A DNA stretch of 37,801 nt from a virus, in IMG/VR virus record IMGVR_UViG_3300021403_000032, positions 1 to 37,801 of that record; one strand, 5' to 3'. Under the pieces are notes generated by a model. It was not told where the DNA came from, made no database searches, and was given only the letters and a program-made list of their open reading frames with translations. A program made the translations under genes and the position numbers. Below, piece after piece: positions 22,337-32,417 of the stretch; within the stretch, counting starts at the first letter, position 1, and each line of letters starts with the position of its first letter.

Positions 22337-23265
22337 CCACACCGAACCCGACCGGGAAGCTGGCCTACGGCCAGGCCGCGAACTACGACGCGGTGGACGA
22401 TCGTGCTGTTGTGACCGCCGTGACCGGGGGGCGGCTCGGGCTGGTCCGGCCGGTCTCGGCGGTCGCGGGCACCGGGCTACAGATCGTCGTCCGCGCGGGG
22501 TGGGTCGGCACCGCGAGCTGTGACGACCTGACGAGCGCCGTCGTCGGCAGCCGCGAGGACATGATCGTGCAGGCCAACCCCGGCCCGGCGAGCGGCCCCC
22601 CGCGCAATGATGTCATCTGGTGCTCGACCAACCCGGACGAGGGCACATTCGAGCTGTCCGTGATGACGCTCGCGCAGTCGGCGGGGCGCAGCGGCCTGCC
22701 GCTGGTCAACGTCCTCGTTCCCGCTGGCACGAACCTGGCCTCGGGAATGCAGCTCGTGCCCGTCGACGCGCGCATAGACCGGCGAACCCTCTCGGTGACC
22801 TACATGGGGACCGGCGGCGGATTCAACGATTACAACGCGACGAGCTGGGGCGCTGCGGTAGGCCGCGGCGTCGAGTCCCTGCCGTGTTTCATGGAGCCGG
22901 GCCAGTGGTACCGGGTGCGCTACATCGCGCATTGCTGCTCGCTCGTCGGCACGATCCCGCCCGCCGGGACCAGGCTAGAGGGCGCGGTCGCGATCGGCGA
23001 GCGCACCGAAGGGCAGCTTGCGGTCAACTCGATTTTGCGGCGCGGCTACGTCTTCGCCTGGCCGTTCTTCACGGTGCCGACCATGATTCAGGCCGAGTAC
23101 GTGTTCCGCCACAATCTCAACGACGCGCCAGTGTGGCGGGTGTTCGACGGCCGGATCTGGAAGCACCCGACGAACGTCCCCGCCAACGTGTCGATCCGGC
23201 CCGGCGGCTACACCGACATGGGTCCGTTTATCCAGACGTTCACCGTCGAGGACATCGGGAGCTGA
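22333..23265 (+). CDS. Minor tail protein, paralogue of the collagen-like fibre N-terminus
   Basis: The 310-residue product begins with a domain (to about residue 150) that is clearly related to the start of the next gene: [20 protein letters not shown] here and [20 protein letters not shown] there, then the D-D-L/D-E-T and [15 protein letters not shown] segments in the same order. The C-terminal part is unique ([20 protein letters not shown], a Cys pair AHCCS, and [19 protein letters not shown]-like end). The first domain may attach fibres to the baseplate. Coupled start (ATGA). Confidence 0.72.
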   Translation: MTTPNPTGKLAYGQAANYDAVDDRAVVTAVTGGRLGLVRPVSAVAGTGLQIVVRAGWVGTASCDDLTSAVVGSREDMIVQANPGPASGPPRNDVIWCSTNPDEGTFELSVMTLAQSAGRSGLPLVNVLVPAGTNLASGMQLVPVDARIDRRTLSVTYMGTGGGFNDYNATSWGAAVGRGVESLPCFMEPGQWYRVRYIAHCCSLVGTIPPAGTRLEGAVAIGERTEGQLAVNSILRRGYVFAWPFFTVPTMIQAEYVFRHNLNDAPVWRVFDGRIWKHPTNVPANVSIRPGGYTDMGPFIQTFTVEDIGS

Positions 23266-23267
23266 TC

Positions 23268-24875
23268 GTGACGACGCCGACGCTGCTGCGCTGGGGCCAG
23301 TCGGGCAGGTATGCCGCCTGGGACGACCGCCAGGTGATCACCGCGCTATCGGGCCGCGCGACCGGCGTCGTGACCCCGGTCGTGCTGAGCCCCGGCGTCG
23401 GCCTGCACTTCTCCGTCGACGCGGGCTGGCTCGCGATCGCCGACTGCGGCGACGAGACGGTCGCGGTGCTGGCCTCGCCGCTGGGCATCGACGTCGCCGC
23501 CGAGCTGGGCGGCGCAGTCGATCGCACCGACGAGCTGTGGGCCGAGGTGCTCGACCCCGAGGCCGCGACGTTCCGGCTCAACGTTCGCCCGGCGGGCGAT
23601 ACCCCGCTCGGCGTGCTGCTGGCCACGATCGAGGTCCCGGCGGGCGCGACCGAGATCGCCGACATGACGCTGCTGCCGCGCCCCCAGGACTACCCGCCCG
23701 GCGAGCCCGGCCCGCCCGGTCCCCCCGGCCCGCAGGGGCTACCCGGCCCGCAGGGACCGCCCGGCGAGCCCGGCGGACCCCCCGGCCCGCAGGGCGAGGC
23801 AGGCCCCGAGGGAGCGCCCGGCCCGGCAGGCGAGCAGGGACCGCCCGGCTACGAGGGCGCGCAGGGTCCGGCTGGCCCGACCGGCGATCGCGGCGACCCC
23901 GGCCCCGAGGGTCCGCTAGGCCCGGCCGGTCCGACCGGCCCCGAGGGACCGCGCGGCGAGGAGGGCGTCGCGACGATCGTCGTCGGCTCGTTCGGCCAGG
24001 AGCGCACGCCCGCCGACTTGCCCGATAGCGGGCTGATCCCCGCCGGATGGGACGGCGACGGCCGGCCCGCCGCGCCGGTTCAGCTAGAGCGCGGGTGGGC
24101 GCTGGTCTACGACCCGACCGGCGACCTGTGGGTGTGGGTCACGAGCAGCTCGTCGCCGAACGGCGAGGCGTGGCTAAACGTCGGGCTCGTCCGAGGTCCG
24201 CAGGGCGAGCGCGGCGAGCAGGGCGAGCAGGGGCCGCAGGGACCGCCCGGCGCGGACGGCCCGCCCGGCACGCTCAACGCCTCGTTCCTGTCCGACGCTG
24301 GCCCGGTCGTGCTGCCCGGCAACCAGACCACCCCGACGATGGTTACCCGCGCGTGGGTGATCCCCGCCGCGCAGCTCATCCCCGGCAGTTGGTTCGAGAT
24401 TCACACCGCCGGATTCGGCGGCTGGGGCGCGACGAGCGATCAGCGGATACTCGTCGTTCACGGGCGGTTCAATGCCTCGATGGTGCTTCGGTACATCGAC
24501 CTGCGGCTGACGAACCTGTCGGGCGGGCAGACCAACGTGCCGTTCGGGGTCGCGCTGCGACAGTTCGTGCAGGTCAACACGCCAACGTCGGTGATGGTCT
24601 GGACGGAGGCGCTGTGCTCGCCACGGCCGACCCATCCCGGCTGGTCGGGCGGCAATATGTCCGCTGGGGCGGTGAGCAGCGTCGAGCCCGAAACCCTCAT
24701 AGCGGGCGCTGATCTCACGCTCGGCCTCACCGCGCGATGGGGGGGCACGCTCGACAACGCCGCGTCGGCGACCTTCCAGGGCTCGCGGCTGTCCCGCTAC
24801 GTCGCCGCGCCGATGCAGGCCAGCCGCGTCTATGACGCGCTGATGCGACGCCCGACGATCTTCGGCGCGGCGTAG
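23268..24875 (+). CDS. Collagen-like tail fibre protein
   Basis: GTG 23268, two bases after the preceding stop, gives 535 residues. Order: an attachment domain shared with the previous gene (1-138), a Gly-X-Y region of about 30 triplets (about 144-236, [19 protein letters not shown]...), a compact domain [20 protein letters not shown]...AGWDG (about 240-310), a second short collagen stretch ([20 protein letters not shown]), and a C-terminal head of about 195 residues without recognised motif (from [20 protein letters not shown]). Bacterial and phage collagen triplets fold as triple helices without hydroxyproline, so a trimeric receptor-binding fibre is likely. The head would recognise the host surface. 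Confidence 0.88.
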   Translation: MTTPTLLRWGQSGRYAAWDDRQVITALSGRATGVVTPVVLSPGVGLHFSVDAGWLAIADCGDETVAVLASPLGIDVAAELGGAVDRTDELWAEVLDPEAATFRLNVRPAGDTPLGVLLATIEVPAGATEIADMTLLPRPQDYPPGEPGPPGPPGPQGLPGPQGPPGEPGGPPGPQGEAGPEGAPGPAGEQGPPGYEGAQGPAGPTGDRGDPGPEGPLGPAGPTGPEGPRGEEGVATIVVGSFGQERTPADLPDSGLIPAGWDGDGRPAAPVQLERGWALVYDPTGDLWVWVTSSSSPNGEAWLNVGLVRGPQGERGEQGEQGPQGPPGADGPPGTLNASFLSDAGPVVLPGNQTTPTMVTRAWVIPAAQLIPGSWFEIHTAGFGGWGATSDQRILVVHGRFNASMVLRYIDLRLTNLSGGQTNVPFGVALRQFVQVNTPTSVMVWTEALCSPRPTHPGWSGGNMSAGAVSSVEPETLIAGADLTLGLTARWGGTLDNAASATFQGSRLSRYVAAPMQASRVYDALMRRPTIFGAA

Positions 24876-24914
24876 CGTGAGGACCGCCAAATTCCACCCC
24901 GAGGGGAGACACTC

Positions 24915-25124
24915 GTGCCCATCAGGCCAGGCAAGCACCGCCGCCGGATCACGCCCGGCGAGACCTACACCGGAGCGGAGCTCGACGCGGGCGACGTCGA
25001 GCTGGAGACCGTGCCCCCCGACGACCTCGAGCTACCCGAGGCCGATCAGGTCGGCGACCTAGAGCACGAGGGCGCCCCCGACGACGCGGGCGACGACGAG
25101 CCAGAGCAGGAGGTGCCGTTCTGA
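24915..25124 (+). CDS. Small acidic protein, 69 aa
   Basis: GTG 24915, with GAGGGGAG eleven bases before it, gives 69 residues: a basic start (PIRPGKHRRRITPGETYTGA) and then a very acidic chain (DAGDVELETVPPDDLELPEA, DDAGDDEPEQEVPF). It overlaps the endolysin start (TGATG). It is probably disordered after residue 20. Its place between fibre and lysin suggests a minor structural or lysis accessory role, but nothing more can be said. Confidence 0.65.
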   Translation: MPIRPGKHRRRITPGETYTGAELDAGDVELETVPPDDLELPEADQVGDLEHEGAPDDAGDDEPEQEVPF

Positions 25125-25924
25125 TGGCGGTAACTAGGGCGTGGTGGCCGAGCCAGCATTACAGCGGCGGGGGCAACAGCCGCCGCGTGATCGCGTTTCA
25201 CACGACCGAGGGCAGCACGACGGCCGAGTCGCTGCGAAACTGGCTGACCAACCCGAGCAGCAAAGTGTCGTATCACTTCGCCGTCGACATGAGCCACGGC
25301 GAGAACTGGGCGGCGAATTTCGTCCGCGACGGTGACCGCGCGTGGGCGCAGGCCAATTACAACGGCGCGGCGATCTCGATTGCATTCTGCACCCCCGGCG
25401 GCGCGGCGTCGGGCTGGTCGCGCTCGACGTGGCTATCCAAAGGCGCGATGCTCACCGCCGCCGGTCGGCTCGCGGGCGAGCTGGCGCGGCAGTTCAATAT
25501 CCCGCGCACCCAGCTATCGTCGTCGTCGGCGCAAGGGTCGGGGCGCGGGTTCTGTGAGCATAAGAATTTCGGCGCCGGGGGCGGCAACCATACCGACTGC
25601 GGCAACGGCTTCCCGATGGATCGGATCATCGAGATAGCGGGCGGCGCATCGGGGCCAGCACCGAGCCCGCCGCAGACCGGCGGCGGCGCTGCGCCGAAGA
25701 TGTCAGTTGACTACTTCGGCCGGTCGCGCAATTCGACGGTGCCCGACGTGCGGACGTGGCAGCAGAAGATGCGCGACCGGGGCTGGTCGATCTCGGTCGA
25801 TCAGCAATTCGGCCCGGCCAGCGAGGACGTCTGCAAGAAATTCCAGCGCGAAAAGGGCCTCGCCGTCGACGGGCTCGTCGGGCCGCAGACGTGGAATACC
25901 ACGTGGAGCGCGCCGGTCACCTGA
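25124..25924 (+). CDS. Endolysin: N-acetylmuramoyl-L-alanine amidase with peptidoglycan-binding domain
   Basis: The 266-residue lysin has an N-terminal Amidase_2 domain (1-172) that cuts between N-acetylmuramic acid and the stem peptide. Likely zinc ligands are His26 (VIAFHTTEG), His146 (CEHKNFG) and Asp158 (HTDCGNGFP); VSYHFAVD at 48-55 is the usual second strand. A Pro/Gly linker (GPAPSPPQTGGG) leads to a C-terminal PG_binding_1 domain (about 200-262, VRTWQQKMRDRGW, then FQREKGLAVDGLVGPQTW). No signal peptide is present, so a holin is needed. It lies between tail fibre genes, away from the holin candidate at 28587. Confidence 0.93.
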   Translation: MAVTRAWWPSQHYSGGGNSRRVIAFHTTEGSTTAESLRNWLTNPSSKVSYHFAVDMSHGENWAANFVRDGDRAWAQANYNGAAISIAFCTPGGAASGWSRSTWLSKGAMLTAAGRLAGELARQFNIPRTQLSSSSAQGSGRGFCEHKNFGAGGGNHTDCGNGFPMDRIIEIAGGASGPAPSPPQTGGGAAPKMSVDYFGRSRNSTVPDVRTWQQKMRDRGWSISVDQQFGPASEDVCKKFQREKGLAVDGLVGPQTWNTTWSAPVT

Positions 25925-25949
25925 CCGGCCCAACCGAAAGGATCACCGC

Positions 25950-26480
25950 ATGTACGTCGAGGGATACACCAAGGTTCGTGTGTGGGTGCCGGATCGCCGA
26001 CCCGATCAGGGCCTACCGCCCGGCATCGGCGGCGGGCCGATCTTCCCGCCCGACTACCCCGATCAGGGTCTACCCGGCGAGCCGCCAGGCGTGCCCGACC
26101 AGGGCCTACCGCCGATCTTCCCCGGCTTCCCCGAGCGGCCCGGCCAGCCGCTACCCATCCCGCCGCGCCCGGTCTATCCCGTCGTGGACGACCCCGACGA
26201 CCTCGGCGGGCACCCCGAGGTCCCCGACCTCAACATGACCCGCCGCGCGCAGCTCACGGACGGGACCGACACGTTCACCGGCTACGTGCTGATGCCCGAG
26301 CCGCCGCAGGTGGAGGACGACTACGTGCCCCGGTTCCCGACGCGGGGCCTGCCCGGCTCGTGGGTCGCGGTGCTCTACGGCTCGGCGCTCGCGTGGGCGT
26401 GGGTCCGCACCCCCGGCGCTCCCGGCGAGCCCGATCAGGGCGGACCCGACGCGCCTGAGCGCGAGCCCAAGCGGTACTAG
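25950..26480 (+). CDS. Proline-rich minor tail protein with PDQGLP repeats
   Basis: ATG 25950 has the leader GAAAGGATCACC just before it and gives 176 residues. The first 70 residues hold three PDQGLP repeats (RPDQGLPPGI, YPDQGLPGEP, VPDQGLPPIF) in a Pro-rich chain that is probably extended. The second half (AQLTDGTDTFTGYVLMPEPP and PGSWVAVLYGSALAWAWV) looks folded. It is placed in the fibre gene group, so a structural role is likely. The repeat type is found in other phage tail proteins, but I cannot give it a precise function. Confidence 0.7.
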   Translation: MYVEGYTKVRVWVPDRRPDQGLPPGIGGGPIFPPDYPDQGLPGEPPGVPDQGLPPIFPGFPERPGQPLPIPPRPVYPVVDDPDDLGGHPEVPDLNMTRRAQLTDGTDTFTGYVLMPEPPQVEDDYVPRFPTRGLPGSWVAVLYGSALAWAWVRTPGAPGEPDQGGPDAPEREPKRY

Positions 26481-26482
26481 CC

Positions 26483-26886
26483 ATGATCACCCCGCCGCGC
26501 CCGCCCGTGGTCGATGCCTGGCCGATCGAGGCCACGCTGCGCGCTGTGGCGGGCGATCCGTTCGCGTTCCGCGTCGTGCTGCTCGACGGCGACGGCCAGG
26601 CGGTCGACGTCGAGCTGTGGACGTGGGCGGCGACCGTCGACACGGGCGCGCTGCGGCTCGACTTCGAGCACGCCGCCGACGAGGGAGGGGTGCGGCTGTG
26701 GCTGCGCGGCGACGACACCGCGCGGCTTCCGATCGGCCGGCCCCTCGCGTTCGACGTCGCTTGCCGCCAGCCAGCAGGCGGCGAAGGGGTGCTCGTGCTC
26801 GCCGGGCAGATGCTCGTCAAGGCGCGGGTGACTGACCCGCTGCGGAACGACCCCGAGACCGCGCCGCGTGAGGAGATGGCCTCAGC

Positions 26887-26890
<4 letters not shown>
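26483..26890 (+). CDS. Small beta-rich tail protein (possible baseplate adaptor)
   Basis: The 135-residue protein is made of alternating strands (ATLRAVAGDPFAFRVVLLDG, WTWAATVDTGALRLDF, GVRLWLRGDDTARLPIGRPL, FDVACRQPAGGEGVLVLAGQ). This order resembles the N-terminal attachment domain of siphovirus baseplate proteins such as BppU, where a receptor-binding protein is bound to the hub; the likeness is only of pattern. It overlaps the next collagen-like gene (ATGA), and may attach it. Confidence 0.65.
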
Positions 26891-28584
<1,694 letters not shown>

Positions 28585-28586
28585 TC

Positions 28587-28889
28587 GTGTCGCGCATCGA
28601 CTGGCGGGGGCTGGCCGCCGTGCTGATCGTGCTCGGCGTGTTCTCGGTGCTGATGGTCGGCGCGATCGGCGCGACGCTCAACCACGGCCGCGACGTGACC
28701 ACCGACGAGATCACCACCGTATCGGCGGTGCTCGGGACCGGGCTCGGGGCAGTCTCGGTCTACCTCGGCACCAAGGCCAGCGGGGGCAGGTCCCGCAATT
28801 TGCCCGCCAGCAAGCGCGCAGCACCGGCCCGCAGCGACGACGACGACGAGGACGGGCAAGCACGAGGGGCAGACCCCCCGACGTCTTAG
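28587..28889 (+). CDS. Holin candidate
   Basis: GTG 28587 gives 100 residues with two hydrophobic segments: LAAVLIVLGVFSVLMVGAIG (9-28) and ITTVSAVLGTGLGAVSVYLG (42-61), joined by a short polar turn, then a charged tail with a run of acids (DDDDEDGQ). Two membrane spans and a hydrophilic C-terminus fit class II holins and actinophage holins encoded after the tail genes. It would release the signal-less endolysin at 25124. It is separated from it by three tail genes, so the call is by topology. Confidence 0.75.
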   Translation: MSRIDWRGLAAVLIVLGVFSVLMVGAIGATLNHGRDVTTDEITTVSAVLGTGLGAVSVYLGTKASGGRSRNLPASKRAAPARSDDDDEDGQARGADPPTS

Positions 28890-28996
28890 AAACGCTCTCA
28901 GCGCGTCGGGCTTGTAAACCCTGAGAGGTAGCTGGGAGTCTGCTAAGCGGGCCGGCCGGGGAGTAGCCGAGCCCCTCCCATCGAAAGGACCCCGCT
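28890..28996 (+). promoter_or_regulatory. Structured leader before the secreted-protein gene
   Basis: The 107-bp gap can fold on the plus strand. CTCTCA (28895-28900) pairs with TGAGAG (28922-28927), and inside, GGG (28908-28910) pairs with CCC (28919-28921) around the loop CTTGTAAA, leaving a 7-nt bulge. A second stem GGGAG/CTCCC joins 28959-28963 and 28975-28979. The ribosome site GAAAGGACCCC follows directly. The loop resembles a tRNA-Thr(TGT) anticodon arm, but no T-arm or acceptor stem is complete. Confidence 0.4.
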
Positions 28997-29455
28997 ATGC
29001 GTTCTATCCCGCGCCGGTTCCGTCAGGCCGCGCTCGTGCTCACACTCGCGCTCGGCGCTCTCGGCCTCGCAGTCGGCACCGCCGCCGCAGCCACCACGGG
29101 CGGGCAGCCCTACCCGAGCCCGACGCCGACCGTTCACTACACGCCCCCGCCCCGCCACCACCGGCCCCCGCCCCCGGTCACTCACTGTTTCCTGAGCCTG
29201 GAGACTGAGCACGACACGCTCGCCGGTAAGCCGGTCGATCAGCAGGGCTACGGCCCGCAGAGCTACGGCAAGCCGCAGGCCACGATCGAGGTCGTCCAGC
29301 TCGTCAAGGTGTGCGTGACCGAGCAGCGCGGCAAGCCCGACAAGGTGCAGGTGTGGGACGAGAGCGGCCCGTTTGCGTGGGAGGTCCCGGCCAGCGGCCC
29401 AGCGCCGACCCCGACCGGGCTGCCCGACAGTATCGCGGGGATGCTCGCCGCCTAG
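28997..29455 (+). CDS. Secreted proline-rich protein
   Basis: ATG 28997 has GAAAGGACCCC at good spacing. The 152-residue product has a classic Sec signal: a basic start (RSIPRRFR), a hydrophobic core (AALVLTLALGALGLAVGTAA) and an AxA site near residue 33. The mature part opens with a Pro/His-rich chain (PPPRHHRPPPPVTH), then a small domain with two Cys (HCFLSLE and KVCVTEQ) that may be disulfide-linked. It is outside the structural operon, has its own leader and is followed by a strong terminator, so it may be expressed in the lysogen. Role unknown. Confidence 0.8.
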   Translation: MRSIPRRFRQAALVLTLALGALGLAVGTAAAATTGGQPYPSPTPTVHYTPPPRHHRPPPPVTHCFLSLETEHDTLAGKPVDQQGYGPQSYGKPQATIEVVQLVKVCVTEQRGKPDKVQVWDESGPFAWEVPASGPAPTPTGLPDSIAGMLAA

Positions 29456-29464
29456 ACGCAAGAG

Positions 29465-29493
29465 AGCCCGCCCACGTTTGAGGTGGGCGGGCT
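29465..29493 (+). terminator. Strong terminator hairpin
   Basis: A perfect 11-bp stem AGCCCGCCCAC/GTGGGCGGGCT with a 7-nt loop lies nine bases after the stop of the secreted-protein gene. There is no clear T-run, as is usual for actinobacterial hairpin terminators. It probably ends rightward transcription of the structural region before the convergent integrase unit. Confidence 0.8.
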
Positions 29494-29516
29494 ATCCTGG
29501 CACCCGCAACAGCTAC

Positions 29517-29549
29517 GCGACCCCCGCTCTCCCCCCCGGCGGGGGTCGC
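29517..29549 (-). terminator. Terminator hairpin of the integrase-side unit
   Basis: An 11-bp perfect stem GCGACCCCCGC/GCGGGGGTCGC with an 11-nt loop lies six bases beyond the stop of the minus-strand gene ending at 29556. With the neighbouring hairpin at 29465-29493 it separates the two convergent units. Confidence 0.75.
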
Positions 29550-29555
29550 GGTCTG

Positions 29556-29807
29556 TCAGTCGTCGTCGCGCACGACGCGCAGCCCCCCCGCCGCGCGCTT
29601 CGGTTCGGGGTTCGGCTCGACGGTGTGCGTCAGCTCCCAATCGGCGATCGCCTCAGCCATCAGCGGCACCCGATCCTCGGCCAGCGTCATATTCGTTCTG
29701 GCTGGCGTGCCTTTCACCGGACACCACCAGATGTCTACGAGCCCCGTCAGCGACGGGTTATCGCGCAGCTCGTAATGCCCGGTCGGCTCGACTCGCTTGC
29801 CGCCCAT
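29556..29807 (-). CDS. Hypothetical protein, 83 aa
   Basis: Last gene of the minus-strand unit; its ATG (29807) shares a base with the upstream stop (TAATG). The product (MGGKRVEPTGHYELRDNPSL...) includes LVDIWWCPVKGTPARTNMTL, with a Trp pair and one Cys, and an acidic-basic tail. No family is recognised. Being downstream of the integrase, it could be made in the lysogen. Confidence 0.65.
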   Translation of the reverse strand: MGGKRVEPTGHYELRDNPSLTGLVDIWWCPVKGTPARTNMTLAEDRVPLMAEAIADWELTHTVEPNPEPKRAAGGLRVVRDDD

Positions 29808-30244
29808 TACATTTGCCTCACTATCCGGGCGATCACGTCTGAGATTCGCCCTCTCAGCCTTTCCGCTTCACCCCGGCCCGCAGCCTGCGCGGCCGGATGA
29901 AAGAACCCCGGAATTTCGAGCGAGCGCCCGAGCATTCCGGCCAGCAGTTTCCAGTCGCGCAGATTCGGGAACCACGGGGCGGCGTCGACGGTGCGCTCGG
30001 CGCGGAAATGCTCGACCGCCTCGTCGGCGAGACGCACCTGATAACCCGCCTTGAGATAGTCGACTGCGGCGGTGAGCGCGTCGGCCGACTCGGGATAGGT
30101 CAGCCGCTTAATCGTGCTCGACGCGCCCGGCTTCCACACCAGCACCGAGAAACCCGGCACGTCGGCCTCAGCCGCATACCGGCCCGCTCTCGCGCGCTGC
30201 CATTCGAGGCTCACGAACGCCACCCGCCTTTGCCATCGGTCCAC
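29807..30244 (-). CDS. Hypothetical protein, 145 aa
   Basis: Minus-strand gene from GTG 30244, starting 34 nt inside the upstream gene. The first 75 residues look alpha/beta (RVAFVSLEWQRARAGRYAAE, GFSVLVWKPGASSTIKRLTY), followed by a helical part with NLRDWKLLAGMLGRSLEIPG. It has no Cys and no HTH that I can support. It could be part of a lysogeny or immunity unit given its place, but nothing direct shows this. Confidence 0.65.
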   Translation of the reverse strand: MDRWQRRVAFVSLEWQRARAGRYAAEADVPGFSVLVWKPGASSTIKRLTYPESADALTAAVDYLKAGYQVRLADEAVEHFRAERTVDAAPWFPNLRDWKLLAGMLGRSLEIPGFFHPAAQAAGRGEAERLRGRISDVIARIVRQM

Positions 30245-30708
30245 TCGACGTCACGGAAGGGCAGCGGATCACCCGCGCACGAGCCGCCCCCCTGCCAGCG
30301 CACCCGCATCCCCGGCCCCGGAAAAATCGGATCGTCGCCCTCGTGCTTGCTGGCCGGGTAGTGCCCCGGCGGCTGATCGCAGCTCGTCGCGTAGGGATCG
30401 GGGCCAGGCGTCACGAGCTGCGCGCCGCACTCGTCGGGCTGCTCGTCGCCGTCGCGGCCGGTCCAGTCGTGGCACGCGCCGCAGTACCCCTCCCGAATGT
30501 CGTCGGGGTGGTGCGAAGTGCGGCCGCACCTGGGGCACGTGAAGGCGTCGCCGGGGTCCTCGGGGTGCATCGGCCCGAGCCCGCGCGTCATCCACGCGCC
30601 GACTCGGGCCTGCTGCTCCTCGCGAATCTGGCGGGCTGAGCGCTGCGCGTCGCACGTAGCGCACCGGCCCGAGCTGGTGTCGTCGCCGTGGATTCCGCAC
30701 GTCGTCAT
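30211..30708 (-). CDS. Multi-zinc-finger protein, 165 aa
   Basis: From ATG 30708 the protein has several metal-binding pairs: CGIHGDDTSSGRCATC at the start, FTCPRCGRTSHH and GYCGACHDW in the middle (a full C-x2-C ... C-x2-C ribbon, about residues 58-80), and further single Cys residues. Its helical linker AQRSARQIREEQQARVGAWM joins the first and second modules. The zinc ribbon is of nucleic-acid-binding type. It is coupled to the 62-aa gene (ATGA). Function unknown. Confidence 0.75.
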   Translation of the reverse strand: MTTCGIHGDDTSSGRCATCDAQRSARQIREEQQARVGAWMTRGLGPMHPEDPGDAFTCPRCGRTSHHPDDIREGYCGACHDWTGRDGDEQPDECGAQLVTPGPDPYATSCDQPPGHYPASKHEGDDPIFPGPGMRVRWQGGGSCAGDPLPFRDVEWTDGKGGWRS

Positions 30709-30893
30709 GACGCACCGCCCGACGTCGACGCCCGCCGCAGCGGCCGGGCTGCTCGTTCGAGCCTGGCCGCTAGATCGGTCGTGTCTTTCAGCCTGTCAAT
30801 GTCGGTCGCGGCCATGCCCTCATGTTCGAGGCCGGCCAGCAACAGCTCTATGTCGGCCAGGCTCAGCGCGGGCCGGACAGTCGGGGCGCTCAT
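30705..30893 (-). CDS. Small hypothetical protein, 62 aa
   Basis: ATG 30893 overlaps the integrase stop (ATGA), so it is co-translated with the integrase. The 62-residue product is helical: LSLADIELLLAGLEHEGMAA and DRLKDTTDLAARLERAARPL, with a basic Ser-rich end. It has two amphipathic helices, possibly dimerising. No HTH is evident. It could modulate integrase, but this is only suggested by coupling. Confidence 0.65.
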   Translation of the reverse strand: MSAPTVRPALSLADIELLLAGLEHEGMAATDIDRLKDTTDLAARLERAARPLRRASTSGGAS

Positions 30894-32029
30894 GCCGCAC
30901 CCGACTTCCGCGCCCGGCGAGTCGTCGCCTTGCTGCCACGCCGCGACAGCCGCGCCGCGATCTGCTCGTCGCCCCGGTCGGTCGCGTGCTGATAGATCAT
31001 CGCCATCGTGGGATTAGCGTGCCCGATCCGGCGCATCAGTTGCTTGGTCGTCGCGCCCGCCTCAGCGGCCCACGTCGCCCCGGTGTGGCGCAGATCGTGA
31101 AACCGCAAGTCGCCGCGGCCGATGCTAGCCCGCGCGAGATTCCATTCGCGCCACACCACCGACTGGTAGAGCTGCCCGCCCCGAGGGGCGGTGAACAGCA
31201 GCCCCTTATCGCCCGGCTGCGCGTACGCGAGCAAGTGCTGCGCCAGCTCAGGCAGCAGGAACGCCGGAACGGCAATCGACCTGATACCGGCCTCGCTCTT
31301 GGGCGGCCCGGCGACGAGCCCGTGACCCGTGCGGGTAGCGGCGCGGCTGATCATCAGCACGCCCGCGTCGAGGTCGACGTCTCCCCGGCGCAGCTCGGAC
31401 AGCTCGCCGAAGCGCATCGCGCACCACGCGGCCAGCAGCACGAGCATCCGCCATTCGGCGGGCATCGCGTCGGCGAGCTGGTCGACCTCGGCCTCAGTCG
31501 CGACGTTGATCACGTGCGATCGCTTGTCGGACCCGCCCCGCCGCACCCGGCACGGGTTCGCGACGATCAGCTCGTCCTCGACGGCGGTCGTCATGATCGC
31601 GTGGAGCAGGCGGTACGACTTCGCCCGCGCCGAGGGGGTGCGCTGGCCGTAGCTCGTGTGCCACTCGCGCACGTGCTGCGGCGTGATCGCGTTCATCCGC
31701 AGGGCGCCGAACGTCGGCAGCAAGTGCCCCGCCAGCACAGAGCGGTACTCGATGGGGGTGCGCCCGCGTAGCGGCCTGGTGCGCAGCCAGTCGGCGGCGT
31801 AGGCGGCGAACGTGGGCACGCGCTCGCGGCGGGGCTGCGCGACCTGGCCCCATGCCCCGCGAGCGATGTCTGTCTGCTGGGCGCTCAGCCACGCGGCCGC
31901 GTCGCCCTTGGTCTGAAACGTGCTCGGCGCGTTGTGCCGCGCCGCGTCGGGGCCGATGTAGCTCGCCTGGTAGCGCCCCGAGGGCAGCTTGCGGACCTTG
32001 CCGAAGCCCGAGCGTCGTCGTGTGGTCAT
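30890..32029 (-). CDS. int: Tyrosine integrase
   Basis: I choose ATG 32029 because the leader GAAGGGACCACC (32036-32047) precedes it; the open frame continues 14 codons upstream but lacks a ribosome site. The 379-residue enzyme has an AP2-like arm-binding start (RSGFGKVRKLPSGRYQASYI), a SAM-like core-binding domain (about 70-155) and a catalytic domain with all expected residues: Arg206 (AMRFGEL), Lys244 (PPKSEAG), His311 and Arg314 (HDLRHTG), His337 (IGHANP) and nucleophile Tyr346 (MIYQHA). It catalyses integration between attP and attB. Probable arm sites lie just upstream, at 32061-32295. Confidence 0.96.
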   Translation of the reverse strand: MTTRRRSGFGKVRKLPSGRYQASYIGPDAARHNAPSTFQTKGDAAAWLSAQQTDIARGAWGQVAQPRRERVPTFAAYAADWLRTRPLRGRTPIEYRSVLAGHLLPTFGALRMNAITPQHVREWHTSYGQRTPSARAKSYRLLHAIMTTAVEDELIVANPCRVRRGGSDKRSHVINVATEAEVDQLADAMPAEWRMLVLLAAWCAMRFGELSELRRGDVDLDAGVLMISRAATRTGHGLVAGPPKSEAGIRSIAVPAFLLPELAQHLLAYAQPGDKGLLFTAPRGGQLYQSVVWREWNLARASIGRGDLRFHDLRHTGATWAAEAGATTKQLMRRIGHANPTMAMIYQHATDRGDEQIAARLSRRGSKATTRRARKSGAA

Positions 32030-32060
32030 TTTTCTGGTGGTCCCTTCCGGCCGATCTCTC

Positions 32061-32295
32061 GTGCCCCACACGTGCCTTACGCACTCTACATTCGTGGGGC
32101 GTTACTGTCACTCGTTGTAACACGGACGGGGGCACGATCTATGCCGTGACGTGCGGGAACCGGCCGCTGACCTGGCCCGACGTGCGGCGGTGCATGATAA
32201 TGATCGAGGAGTGAACACCCCAGCTCAGAGGGGGTCTTGCCCGCCCCGTGCCCCCCGCGTGCCCTAGTCAAAACTCGGGACACAACTGGGGGCAC
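32061..32295. other. Candidate attP / integrase arm-site region
   Basis: Exact GTGCCCCC or its complement occurs at 32128-32135 (minus sense), 32248-32255 (plus) and 32288-32295 (minus), with a one-mismatch copy GTGCCCCA at 32061. The last two form an inverted pair around a more AT-rich stretch (CCTAGTCAAAACTCGGGACA). Short repeats in both orientations next to int are what arm-type sites look like. The core cannot be set without the host attB. Confidence 0.45.
32083..32111 (-). promoter_or_regulatory. Probable integrase promoter
   Basis: On the minus strand GTGACA (32106-32111) and TAGAGT (32083-32088) are separated by 17 bp, matching five and four of six consensus positions. The integrase leader and ATG lie about 36 and 54 bases downstream. 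Confidence 0.55.
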
Positions 32296-32337
32296 GCCCG
32301 ACACATCCGCCCGAAGGATGATTTCGAGGCGCAGCTC

Positions 32338-32366
32338 TTGACGTGCGCCAACGTGGCGGGTAATAG
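32338..32366 (+). promoter_or_regulatory. Probable early rightward promoter
   Basis: TTGACG (32338-32343) and TAATAG (32361-32366) are separated by 17 bp. The -35 differs from consensus by one base. It is the only good plus-strand promoter ahead of the early operon that starts at 32634, leaving a 5' leader of about 260 bases that includes the tandem repeats. Confidence 0.6.
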
Positions 32367-32417
32367 TCGCTCCTATGCGTTAGTTGCGCCGTAGCAAGCA
32401 AGCATCAACCAGCGCAG

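Noticed and set aside
22620-23267. N-terminal extension of the collagen-like gene frame
   Set aside because: The extension overlaps the previous gene in another frame and is Arg-rich nonsense; GTG 23268 starts the conserved domain.
28890-28950. tRNA-Thr gene
   Set aside because: Only an anticodon-like arm is seen; acceptor stem, D-arm and a proper T-loop are missing.
32141-32214. Small plus-strand gene behind the integrase promoter (23 codons from GTG 32146)
   Set aside because: No ribosome site, very short, and lies among probable arm sites.
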